Source: Chloroflexota bacterium (GTDB lineage: Bacteria > Chloroflexota > Dehalococcoidia > UBA2979). From it: 13,611 nucleotides of DNA. The position numbers and the translations under genes were made by a program. Position 1 is the stretch's first letter; each line of letters opens with the position of its first letter. Shown here one piece after another: positions 7,183 to 13,611 of the stretch. The notes under the pieces are model-generated. The model saw nothing but the letters and a program-made list of their open reading frames with translations, was not told the DNA's origin and searched no databases. Where the stretch lies: positions 1 through 13,611 of the forward strand of contig NZWK01000056.1 in assembly GCA_002701625.1 (NCBI GenBank). The letters are read 5' to 3'.

Positions 7183-7234
7183 CTACATTCTTAAAACCTA
7201 TACTCGAAGTACTTCATACTAGAGAAAGAAATTT

Positions 7235-8431
7235 ATGTCCAAACTGAAATTCGGAACCTTTTTAGCTCCACACCATCCTATTGGTGAAAATCCTATGCTG
7301 CAGCTCCAAAGCGACTTAGAGCTTGCCCAGCATTTGGATCATTTGGGATTTGACGAGTTTTGGTGTGGCGAACACCATTCAACTGGATGGGAGGTAATTG
7401 CTTCACCGGAATTGTTTTTAGCCGCTGCTGCTGAACGCACACAAAGAATCAAACTAGGAACTGGAGTTATTTCACTACCCTACCATCACCCCTTTATGGT
7501 GGCTCAGAGATTAGTTCAGTTAGATTATCAATCTAGAGGCCGAGTATTATTCGGATCCGGGCCAGGAGCGCTACCCTCTGACGCACATACAATGGGTCTC
7601 GATCCTATGCTTTTGAGATCAAGACAAGATGAGGCTATAGGCGTGATCAAAAGACTTTTTGCGGGAGAAAGATTCTCCTATGAATCTGAATGGTTCACTC
7701 TAAAAGACGCTAAGTTACAACTAAGGCCATTACAAGAAAATATGGAATTTGTTGTAGCCTCAACATTTACTCCTTCAGGTATGACTTTGTCTGGAAAATA
7801 TGAAACCGGAGTAATATCCATTGGTGGAATGGCCTCTCAAGGACTTACTGCATTAGCCACTCAATGGGGATTTGCAGAAGAATCTGCAGCAAAACATGGC
7901 ACTCAAGTTTCAAGAGATAATTGGCGAGTTTTAATGAGTTGGCATATTGCTGAAACTCGAGATCAGGCTAGAGCAGAAGCCAGAGAAGGACTTTTCAGAC
8001 ATGTCAACGAGTACACCACTGGAGCTCTTAACCCCGTTGATGGAAAAATTTTCAAAACACCTGATGATGCGGTTGATGCGGCGGCGTTTTCAGACGACAG
8101 TACCGCAGTCATTGGGACACCAACTGATTTAATCAACAAAATACAAGAAATGATTGAAGTCACTGGCGGCTTTGGAGCAGTAATTGGCTTCGCTCATGAC
8201 TGGGCAAATAGGGAAAACACTAAGAAAAGCTGGGATTTAGTTGCAAGATATGTAATCCCTGAAATCAACTCTATGCTCGACGATTATAAGGATTCACTCG
8301 ATTTCGTGATCAACAATAGGGACACATGGCTACGAGCTACAGATGCTAGGTTGAGCAATGTATCAGAACATGAAAGTGCCGCTAAAGTCATGGAAACTGA
8401 AGGATTAGCAGGAGAAAAGTCTAAAAACTAG
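7235..8431 (+). CDS. LLM-class flavin-dependent monooxygenase, limonene 1,2-monooxygenase-like
   Basis: A 398-residue bacterial-luciferase-fold protein (TIM barrel) that would use reduced flavin and O2 to hydroxylate, epoxidise or Baeyer-Villiger-oxidise a small organic substrate. Evidence is the first-strand motif FGTFLAPHHPIGEN (6-19), WCGEHHS (43-49), LGTGVISLPYHHP (74-86) with the flavin-site GTG/HHP, and the SGRGxxxFGSGPGA-type strand near 104-116. The long C-terminal helix region (YVIPEINSMLDDY, from ~337) is typical of sequences annotated as limonene 1,2-monooxygenase-like, but substrates of most such paralogs are unknown. The start is supported by an AGAGAAAG purine tract 5-12 bases upstream. 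No flavin reductase partner is adjacent. Codon third positions look more AT-rich than in the next gene, so the two LLM genes are probably not a recent duplication. Confidence 0.9.
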   Translation: MSKLKFGTFLAPHHPIGENPMLQLQSDLELAQHLDHLGFDEFWCGEHHSTGWEVIASPELFLAAAAERTQRIKLGTGVISLPYHHPFMVAQRLVQLDYQSRGRVLFGSGPGALPSDAHTMGLDPMLLRSRQDEAIGVIKRLFAGERFSYESEWFTLKDAKLQLRPLQENMEFVVASTFTPSGMTLSGKYETGVISIGGMASQGLTALATQWGFAEESAAKHGTQVSRDNWRVLMSWHIAETRDQARAEAREGLFRHVNEYTTGALNPVDGKIFKTPDDAVDAAAFSDDSTAVIGTPTDLINKIQEMIEVTGGFGAVIGFAHDWANRENTKKSWDLVARYVIPEINSMLDDYKDSLDFVINNRDTWLRATDARLSNVSEHESAAKVMETEGLAGEKSKN

Positions 8432-8561
8432 TCAACTACTCTGAATTTACTAGACTTATTAATCTGTTTACCTGACAGGACCATCAATCCAACAAGCAAA
8501 ATTATCATCTGATATTTTGCCACTAGCTATCTATCTTAAAATTAAAATCCGAAAAAATTAG

Positions 8562-8600
8562 AGCGGTCAGCTTGTGATTTATGACTACAATAGCGGTCAG
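8562..8600 (+). promoter_or_regulatory. Paired direct repeats flanking a -10-like TACAAT before the SsuD-like gene
   Basis: The nonamer AGCGGTCAG occurs at 8562-8570 and again at 8592-8600, 30 bases apart (about three helical turns). Between them TACAAT (8586-8591) is a good -10 hexamer, immediately followed by the second copy. The first copy occupies the position where a -35 element would be expected, and no -35 consensus is present there. This layout suits a promoter that depends on, or is blocked by, a factor binding the repeats. The gene's ATG is at 8627 with GGTGG at 8616-8620. Confidence 0.45.
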
Positions 8601-8626
8601 AGAATGTTGGACGCTGGTGGTACCTT

Positions 8627-9682
8627 ATGACTGATAGTCCGTTAGAGTTTGGTTGGTTTTTACCAACGGCGGGAGACACTACAGCTTATGGGGTTCCGGA
8701 GGCAGGGGTAGACGTAACACCAGAATACCTCAGTAAAGTCGCCAAGACAGCCGAAGAGTCTGGGTTCGATTACATCCTCATTCCTGTTGACCGAGCGTGC
8801 TGGGAAGCCTATATCACCGGCGCATTTATCACGGCAAACACAAGCAGAATATCTTCATTGATCGCCGCCAGGCCTGGTTATATCAACCCTGTCTTGTTAG
8901 CTAAGATGATCTCTGCGTTCGATCAGATGAGTAGTGGTCGCATCTGTGTCAATCTGATCGCGGGTCAGGCAGACGAAGAGGTTAAGTCTGAAGGCGTCAC
9001 GTATACCAAAGAAGAGCGCTACGCCCTTATGGATGAGGAGGTCACAATCATGAAACTGCTGTGGACCGAAGAGAATCCGGTAAACTTCAAGGGCTACTTC
9101 CACCAGATCACAGGCGCGAGCATCAATCCAAAGCCCTCGCGACAGCCACGTTTTTATCTGGGTGGTGGCTCTGCCGCCGCATGGGAATTATCTGCAAAGC
9201 ACTCTGATGTGCACTTGTTTTGGGGTGACATGCCGGAACAAATTGCTGAAAATATTACTGAACTTCGAAGTCTCGCTGCTCGTCATCAACGGGAGACCGA
9301 GCTTGAATTTGGTATGCGCTTACAAATTATCTGTCGAGAGAGCGAAGCGGAAGCTCTTCAAGCTGCAGAAGACCTGATACATCACATACCCGAAGCGAGG
9401 CGTGATCTTTTAAAAATCCGTGTGGCTGGGTCTGAAGCGAATCAGCGGGTTCAAGAACTTGCAGCAGAAAAAGGTTTGTGGATAGCGCCTCACCTTTGGA
9501 GTGGCCTGACTCGGTTTCGACCGGGTGCTGGCATAGCCGTTGTGGGTGATCCACAGCAATGTGCTGACACGCTACAGCAATTTATCGACGCTGGCTGCAC
9601 ATCCTTTTGCTTGTCAGGCTACTTACATGATGAGGAAGCAGAGCGCTTTGGTCGATTGGTTCGACCGCTACTACAGAGTTAA
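8627..9682 (+). CDS. SsuD-type (alkanesulfonate monooxygenase-like) LLM flavoprotein
   Basis: A 351-residue FMNH2-dependent monooxygenase, cytoplasmic, resembling SsuD, which cleaves alkanesulfonates to aldehyde and sulfite. Shared features along the chain: FGWFLPTAGD (8-17), LIPVDRACWEA with Cys58 at the SsuD Cys54 position, ARPGYINP (81-88), a MSSGR turn (101-105), YLGGGSAAA (177-185), FGMRLQIICRE (228-238), RPGAG (298-302) and LSGYLHDEEA with Tyr332 at the Tyr331 position. Arg231 and Arg298 match SsuD Arg226 and Arg297, but the SsuD active-site His228 is Gln233 here. That change makes a different substrate or altered catalysis plausible. The protein is somewhat shorter than SsuD (381). The start follows GGTGG by six bases. 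It is 69 bases upstream of the enolase-superfamily gene on the same strand, probably co-transcribed. No ABC sulfonate transporter is visible. Confidence 0.88.
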   Translation: MTDSPLEFGWFLPTAGDTTAYGVPEAGVDVTPEYLSKVAKTAEESGFDYILIPVDRACWEAYITGAFITANTSRISSLIAARPGYINPVLLAKMISAFDQMSSGRICVNLIAGQADEEVKSEGVTYTKEERYALMDEEVTIMKLLWTEENPVNFKGYFHQITGASINPKPSRQPRFYLGGGSAAAWELSAKHSDVHLFWGDMPEQIAENITELRSLAARHQRETELEFGMRLQIICRESEAEALQAAEDLIHHIPEARRDLLKIRVAGSEANQRVQELAAEKGLWIAPHLWSGLTRFRPGAGIAVVGDPQQCADTLQQFIDAGCTSFCLSGYLHDEEAERFGRLVRPLLQS

Positions 9683-9751
9683 TCAGTTAGTTCAAATGAG
9701 TTCGCTAAAACCACCAACTTTTTTAAACAGTCTTTAAAGTAAGGAACAGGT

Positions 9752-10876
9752 ATGAAAATCACAGATATCACGGTCAATAGAATACGCTCCCCCCAAGAAG
9801 AAAATGCGCGGGCCTTCGTGGGTACACCTGGCAGATTGCTTCTTCAAATTCATACAGATGAAGGAATCACTGGAATTGCAGAATCAAGTCGAAATCTGAA
9901 AATAGTCAAAGCGTATGTTGACGAGCTAATAAAACCTCTGCTTGTAGGTACAGACCCGTGCAGGCCGAGAAAGATTTGGGAACTACTTACTCTGGGTGAG
10001 GGCCAACAGGCCACTAGATTTCCCTCACAAATAGTGGGATCAATCGATGTCGCTATCTGGGACATTATGGGCAAGGCCGCCAATATGCCAATTTATCAAT
10101 TGCTTGGTGGTGCTCGGCGAACAAAAATACCTCTCTACTGGAGCAGAGGTAATGGTTGGAGTAAATCACCTGAAGAAATGCTAGATGAAATTCAGGAGGG
10201 ATATGACAAAGGATATCGCTCATTCAAAATACGAATGGATTGGCGCGATTACAGGCAAGACGCGGATCCAAACAAAGATTTTGCCCTCTTCAAAAAGTGT
10301 CGTGAATGGTTGCCAGATGATTGTCCTCTGAGTTTTGATGCAAACTGTGGCTACTCGGTTCCTACCGCGATAGAGCAAGGACGCAAGTTTGAAGACATGG
10401 GAATTGCTCACTTCGAAGAACCGTTACCACAGTACGATCTACCAGGCTTGAAACAGGTAGTCGACGCACTCGATTGTGCGGTATCTAGCGGCGAACAGGA
10501 GACATCTTCATGGAGGTTTAGAGATTTGATGATCTTAGGAAACCCAGACATCCTACAGCCAGATGTGACAAATGTGGGTGGTCTGTCAGAAATGATTCGA
10601 GTTTATGAAATGGCAGCAATTCATAATAAAATTGTGATGCCCCACAGCCCAAGCGTGGGCGCAAACTCTATGGCAAGCTTGCACCTTTATTCAACCGTGA
10701 CAAACGCCGTACGCCCTCACGAATTTTCTGAAGAATTCACTGTACCTGCTGAAGAATTAGCAAAGCTATACAAAGAACCGGTCATTCCAGAGAACGGACA
10801 TATCTCGCTTCCTGACCGGCCAGGTCTGGGTCTGGAACTTGATCAGCAGGCGCTAAAGGAATTTATAGTCGAATAG
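9752..10876 (+). CDS. Enolase-superfamily enzyme (mandelate racemase/muconate lactonizing type)
   Basis: A 374-residue protein with an N-terminal capping domain (about 1-120) and a TIM barrel. Acid/base and Mg2+ residues are visible: Lys159-x-Arg161 (FKIRM) at the end of strand 2, metal ligands Asp196 (FDAN), Glu222 (FEEP) and Glu248 (SGEQE), and the Asp271/His298 dyad (QPDVTNVGG and MPHSP). The Asp-His dyad places it in the mandelate racemase subgroup, whose members abstract the alpha-proton of a carboxylate, mostly acid-sugar dehydratases. KxR in place of the KxK of mandelate racemase points to dehydratase or other chemistry rather than simple racemisation; the substrate is unknown. The start is supported by AAGGA six bases upstream. 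It follows the SsuD-like gene and ends 6 bases from the convergent VOC gene, with no visible terminator between them. Confidence 0.92.
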   Translation: MKITDITVNRIRSPQEENARAFVGTPGRLLLQIHTDEGITGIAESSRNLKIVKAYVDELIKPLLVGTDPCRPRKIWELLTLGEGQQATRFPSQIVGSIDVAIWDIMGKAANMPIYQLLGGARRTKIPLYWSRGNGWSKSPEEMLDEIQEGYDKGYRSFKIRMDWRDYRQDADPNKDFALFKKCREWLPDDCPLSFDANCGYSVPTAIEQGRKFEDMGIAHFEEPLPQYDLPGLKQVVDALDCAVSSGEQETSSWRFRDLMILGNPDILQPDVTNVGGLSEMIRVYEMAAIHNKIVMPHSPSVGANSMASLHLYSTVTNAVRPHEFSEEFTVPAEELAKLYKEPVIPENGHISLPDRPGLGLELDQQALKEFIVE

Positions 10877-10882
10877 TCAAAC

Positions 10883-11770
10883 TCACGCTGGGTACTCTAC
10901 AACTGTCCACCTAACCCCGCATATCTCAACAGAATCAAATTTTTTTGCATCAGGTGCAGCCCAGAGATCGACTCCAGTAACGCCTGTTCGACCATCTTGA
11001 GATTCAACAAAACGCATCGTCTGAAAATCCGCCAACTGTAGAGACGTCGGGTCGTCTGGAACAAGAGAGCAACCAGCACCCAGACCTTTCATCCACCGCA
11101 GACAAATCTCTGCGGGGTCAACGTCAACACAGGCTATCTCCACAGCTGCAAAGCCAGTGGTCACTCCACCGTGAGGTCTTGCATTCACAGAATTTTGCCA
11201 CTGATTTCCGGCTGGATAGTAGGTTCCAGTATTTCGAGGAAACTGATCCTGTCCTGGCCAGTTCTCCTGTATTTCTGCTAGGGTGCCGAAATCGCGGGGA
11301 TGAAATTGGACATTCACCCCCGATACCATATGAGGCTCCTTAGTCAGAGGAGTTCCTAACTCGTAAGGTCCTGATTTAACACCGGCTAATCCTGATCCCG
11401 GCTTTCCGACACAAGCGTTCCAGCTTCCCGCCACAATTCCTGCACCGGATCCTTGAACTGACATAGATTTTGAAGCTGTCGCAATATTGGGCACCTGAAC
11501 AATCGCCATGTAACCACAGTCACCATTTCGCTCAAGCAATCGAGTTTGAGTAGTTGAATCTGCCCAAGCGCTGTCAGAAGGACACACTGTCTCAAGAAAA
11601 GAATCGCCTAAGCGAATGTGTGTGTTGGTCAAACTACCACCGGCCGCCATGCGCGGATCACGAAATACAACCGGCGCATCAAAGGCAGCACTCAAAACCC
11701 CTGATGTCCACTCCAAGTCATGAGCAAGTAGGCAAATTTGCCTTAAACGAAGTGCCGTGTCAACAGTCAT
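10883..11770 (-). CDS. VOC (glyoxalase/dioxygenase-fold) protein, two-lobed
   Basis: A 295-residue protein with two vicinal-oxygen-chelate-like halves. In the first, His17 (LLAHDLEW) and Glu60 (SFLETV) sit where the fold places metal ligands, with DAPVVFRD between them. In the second, His157 (VQFHPRDFG) and Glu167 (AEIQENWP) may form a similar pair, followed by FAAVEIACVD (207-216) starting a further beta-alpha unit. VOC members isomerise, hydrolyse or oxidatively cleave small metabolites; this one matches the loosely defined glyoxalase-like group and its reaction is unknown. The start at 11770 follows GAGAGA. It lies 108 bases downstream of the ABM-like gene on the same strand and is tightly convergent with the enolase-superfamily gene. 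Confidence 0.7.
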   Translation of the reverse strand: MTVDTALRLRQICLLAHDLEWTSGVLSAAFDAPVVFRDPRMAAGGSLTNTHIRLGDSFLETVCPSDSAWADSTTQTRLLERNGDCGYMAIVQVPNIATASKSMSVQGSGAGIVAGSWNACVGKPGSGLAGVKSGPYELGTPLTKEPHMVSGVNVQFHPRDFGTLAEIQENWPGQDQFPRNTGTYYPAGNQWQNSVNARPHGGVTTGFAAVEIACVDVDPAEICLRWMKGLGAGCSLVPDDPTSLQLADFQTMRFVESQDGRTGVTGVDLWAAPDAKKFDSVEICGVRWTVVEYPA

Positions 11771-11878
11771 AAGTTCTCTCTTTATCGGTAAATAACGCCC
11801 TCTGATGAGCTATGAACTCAACCTTCTCGACCTCGATAATTAGCAGATGCAAGAGGATTTAAAACTCTTCTCATGCCG

Positions 11879-12160
11879 CTAGTCCGGACAAATGATGGTG
11901 TCCACCGACAGAATAGTTGGCTCGCCGGCGTCAGCTCCGACAGTCTCTAAAACGGGCATTAGAGTCTCTCCGAACTTTTCGAAATTTTCCATCGAGTCCC
12001 AGATATCCACGACACTCAGACTTCCGTCTTCCTCGACATAACCTACGTGAAATTCACGACCGACCGGATTGCCCTGTCCTGCATCCTCCAAACCCTGATT
12101 TATTGCATGATACTGCTCGATGGTGACCGTTCCTTGATCAAATCGAATCATAAATGACAT
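11879..12160 (-). CDS. Small ABM-like (dimeric alpha/beta barrel) protein
   Basis: A 93-residue cytoplasmic protein. It starts with a beta-strand (SFMIRFDQ), then a helix containing YHAI, followed by REFHVGYVEEDGSLSVVDIW (35-54) and a helix SMENFEKFGETLMPVL (56-71). This pattern, with His38 before the beta-hairpin and a W-x-S-x-E-x-F helix entry, is seen in short proteins related to the antibiotic-biosynthesis-monooxygenase (ABM) dimeric ferredoxin-like fold. Function within that group ranges from cofactor-free oxygenation to unknown. The start is firm because AAGGAG (12169-12174) precedes it by eight bases. Being first in a minus-strand pair with the VOC gene, it may act with it. The upstream gap is divergent with the 46-codon ORF. 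Confidence 0.65.
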   Translation of the reverse strand: MSFMIRFDQGTVTIEQYHAINQGLEDAGQGNPVGREFHVGYVEEDGSLSVVDIWDSMENFEKFGETLMPVLETVGADAGEPTILSVDTIICPD

Positions 12161-12291
12161 AGTTTACGCTCCTTGAACTATCGCTAACGCGCTTATATTT
12201 CAGGAACATACTACTACTAATCAACTAAATAATTGAATCTCTAGATTTTCCCTGTGCGTAACCTACACTCCCTTTAGACGAGATCCTCCGT

Positions 12292-12305
12292 GAAAGTCAA
12301 CTTTC
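12292..12305. repeat. Short dyad and direct repeat in the divergent gap
   Basis: GAAAGT-CA-ACTTTC forms a perfect 14-base dyad, and CGTGAAA occurs at 12289 and again at 12305, overlapping its two sides. It lies in the 258-base gap (12161-12418) between the ABM-like gene and the small ORF. It is too short to be a terminator and may be an operator. Nothing else convincing is visible in this gap; a reading frame from 12316 to 12501 lacks a ribosome binding site and coding character. Confidence 0.2.
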
Positions 12306-12418
12306 GTGAAATCCCGTGTATAGCAACAAATTCCGATATTATTTACTCTCAGGTTCAACCGCAATATCTGCTCTGTTCCTGAATTCGATACCTCATAGAT
12401 TAAAACTCAGGATTTTTA

Positions 12419-12559
12419 ATGGCGACGACAAAAAAAAAGAAACGAGCCAAAGGTACGTTGAAAATGAAACGTATAGCTTTGAAGGAACAAAAAATCGCTA
12501 GAAAAAGATTTGATGAGATGATTGCGAAAATGGATCAACCAAAAAAAGACAGCCTGTAA
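12419..12559 (+). CDS. Small lysine-rich protein (46 aa), unrecognised
   Basis: ATG at 12419 preceded by CAGGA (about six bases upstream) opens a 46-codon frame ending with TAA at 12557-12559. The product begins MATTKKKKRAKGTLK. It has 13 Lys and 4 Arg against 5 acidic residues (net about +12), with a central segment (15-38) likely to form a basic amphipathic helix containing IALKEQKIARKRFDEMIAKM. Such small basic proteins can bind nucleic acid or ribosomes, but no family is recognised and the function is unknown. A run of nine A near its start could allow slippage. It precedes the ADP-ribosylglycohydrolase-type gene by 66 bases on the same strand and may be its operon leader. It is easily missed because it is short. 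Confidence rests only on the ribosome binding site and composition. Confidence 0.45.
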   Translation: MATTKKKKRAKGTLKMKRIALKEQKIARKRFDEMIAKMDQPKKDSL

Positions 12560-12625
12560 AAATAGTTACGAGAAGACGAGCAGTTGAGTAGATTTTACTG
12601 ATGACGCGAATGGAGATTATGACAA

Positions 12626-13611
12626 ATGATAATTAGCCTAGACACTTTAAAAAATCGAATCCACGGTGTCATACTGAATAAGGGAGAACAGGGACACGAC
12701 ATTAACGGTCTAATCTCAAAATTAGAATCTTTACCCGAAAGTTACGATGACTTATTGGCATTTGCTGGTGACTTGTCTGATCTGCCTATTCGTGACGACT
12801 GGCCATATGTGGAACCGAATGACATAGAAGATATCTGGAATGAATCGCACCCTGGGCGAAATACTGGTGCCATCGCAGATATAGACTTGGACGAAAGCGC
12901 AGCGCGAGTAGAGTCTGCGTTTCTCGGATCAGTTGCCGGCTGTGTATTAGGAAAACCTCTGGAAACGAGTCTCACTGGCCATGAAATACGACGTGCATTA
13001 GAAGCTATGGGCGATTGGCCTATGGATAAATACGTTTCTAAAGAGATCGAACAATACCTTCCGCGAGTCCATAACTCTTTTCCAGAAACAGCCCGAGAAT
13101 TTATTCAGTATGTCGCTCCAGACGATGACATAAATTACACGATAATGGGAATGCTTACTTTGGAAGAATATGGCCCTGACTTCACACATGCTGATATACA
13201 GGATCTATGGCTAAAACATCTGAATTTCCACACGACATTTGGCCCAGAACGAACCACTCTTCTGAGAGCAGGAACTGAGTCTCTTGATCGGTTTACCTTG
13301 GAATCCTTCTTGGAGAAGGGCGGAGTGGGTCCTAGGACTACTGCCACACCAAGACCGGGACATCTGGCTCTATTTAATGACTTCCTCAATCCAGGAGATG
13401 AGTTGTGCGGCGCGGCTATAAGGGCAGATGCTTATGGATACGCCTGTCCTGGTAGACCACAAAATGCTGCGGACATGGCGTGGAAAGACTCAAGCTTCAC
13501 TCATAATAGAACTGGTATATACGGGACCATGTTCATAGCTGCAGCTATAGCAATCGCCCAAGTGACCAACGATCGTATAGAAATTTTCGAAAATGCTCTT
13601 CAGTACGTACC
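12626..13611 (+). CDS. ADP-ribosylglycohydrolase-family protein, 3' end cut by window
   Basis: An open frame starts at ATG 12626 (an in-frame TGA lies just before, and GGAG is ten bases upstream) and runs 328 codons to the window end without a stop. After an N-terminal part of about 95 residues with no recognised domain, ESAFLGSVAGCVLGKPLE (96-113) matches the family entry motif. PDDDINYT (165-172) corresponds to the first Mg2+-binding acidic cluster, and GAAIRADAYG...PGRPQNAADMAWKDSSFTH...GIYG (262-300) to the conserved central block. The family hydrolyses ADP-ribose from arginine or other acceptors (DraG, ARH) or acts on related nucleosides; the second acidic metal motif would lie beyond the window. 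The N-terminal extension is unusual compared with DraG-sized proteins and suggests a larger, perhaps group-specific, subfamily. Substrate unknown. Confidence 0.88.
   Translation, partial: MIISLDTLKNRIHGVILNKGEQGHDINGLISKLESLPESYDDLLAFAGDLSDLPIRDDWPYVEPNDIEDIWNESHPGRNTGAIADIDLDESAARVESAFLGSVAGCVLGKPLETSLTGHEIRRALEAMGDWPMDKYVSKEIEQYLPRVHNSFPETAREFIQYVAPDDDINYTIMGMLTLEEYGPDFTHADIQDLWLKHLNFHTTFGPERTTLLRAGTESLDRFTLESFLEKGGVGPRTTATPRPGHLALFNDFLNPGDELCGAAIRADAYGYACPGRPQNAADMAWKDSSFTHNRTGIYGTMFIAAAIAIAQVTNDRIEIFENALQYV

Noticed and set aside
7235..9682. Two LLM genes as a recent tandem duplication or luxAB-like heterodimer
   Set aside because: Their motifs belong to different subfamilies (limonene-monooxygenase-like and SsuD-like) and they are separated by a 195-base gap with its own promoter signals.
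12316..12501. 61-codon plus-strand frame in the divergent gap
   Set aside because: It has no ribosome binding site, mixed composition without coding character, and overlaps the better supported 46-codon ORF in another frame.
12742..13389. Minus-strand frames of 63-84 codons
   Set aside because: They lie opposite the ADP-ribosylglycohydrolase-family gene, which has strong motif support along its whole length; they are antisense shadows.

Overview
The window looks like a piece of a free-living, probably marine, heterotrophic bacterium. Base composition is AT-leaning by eye, genes are compact with clear AGGA/GGAG ribosome binding sites, and no virus, plasmid or insertion-sequence genes are visible. 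Two luciferase-like flavin monooxygenases of different subfamilies sit beside an enolase-superfamily dehydratase/racemase, VOC and ABM-like proteins, a LACTB-type serine hydrolase and a PaiB-type flavoprotein. That mix is typical of the paralog-rich oxidative catabolism repertoire described for SAR202-clade Chloroflexota. The taxonomic assignment is an inference from gene content only.

Left edge (1-1964): a tRNA-like 5' half that loses its tRNA structure after the anticodon loop, a perfect terminator-like hairpin, and a minus-strand lipoprotein. The lipoprotein has a low-complexity (ATQV)n linker and a degenerate M23/LytM-like fold. Amino-acid and flavoprotein block (1965-5803): a PaiB-type FMN-binding protein overlaps a type II haloacid-dehalogenase-like HAD hydrolase by 8 bases on the minus strand. 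This pair is divergent from an alanine dehydrogenase followed by a threonine/serine dehydratase-like PLP enzyme. The 287-base divergent gap holds a cluster of perfect palindromes, the best operator candidates in the window.

Catabolic block (5837-12160): a LACTB-like serine hydrolase (minus) is divergent from a limonene-monooxygenase-like LLM flavoprotein (plus). Next come an SsuD-type LLM monooxygenase and a mandelate racemase/muconate lactonizing family enzyme, probably co-transcribed. These meet, tail to tail with 6 bases between stop codons, a minus-strand pair encoding an ABM-like small protein and a two-lobed VOC protein. A likely theme is oxidation of scarce organic compounds (sulfonates, terpenoid-like or other ketone/ether substrates, and acid sugars), feeding central metabolism together with pyruvate from Ald and the dehydratase. 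No flavin reductase is visible, so FMNH2 must come from elsewhere in the genome.

Right edge (12161-13611): a divergent regulatory gap, an overlooked 46-codon lysine-rich small ORF, and an ADP-ribosylglycohydrolase-family gene that is cut by the window end. No CRISPR array, intact tRNA or rRNA, transposase or integrase was found.
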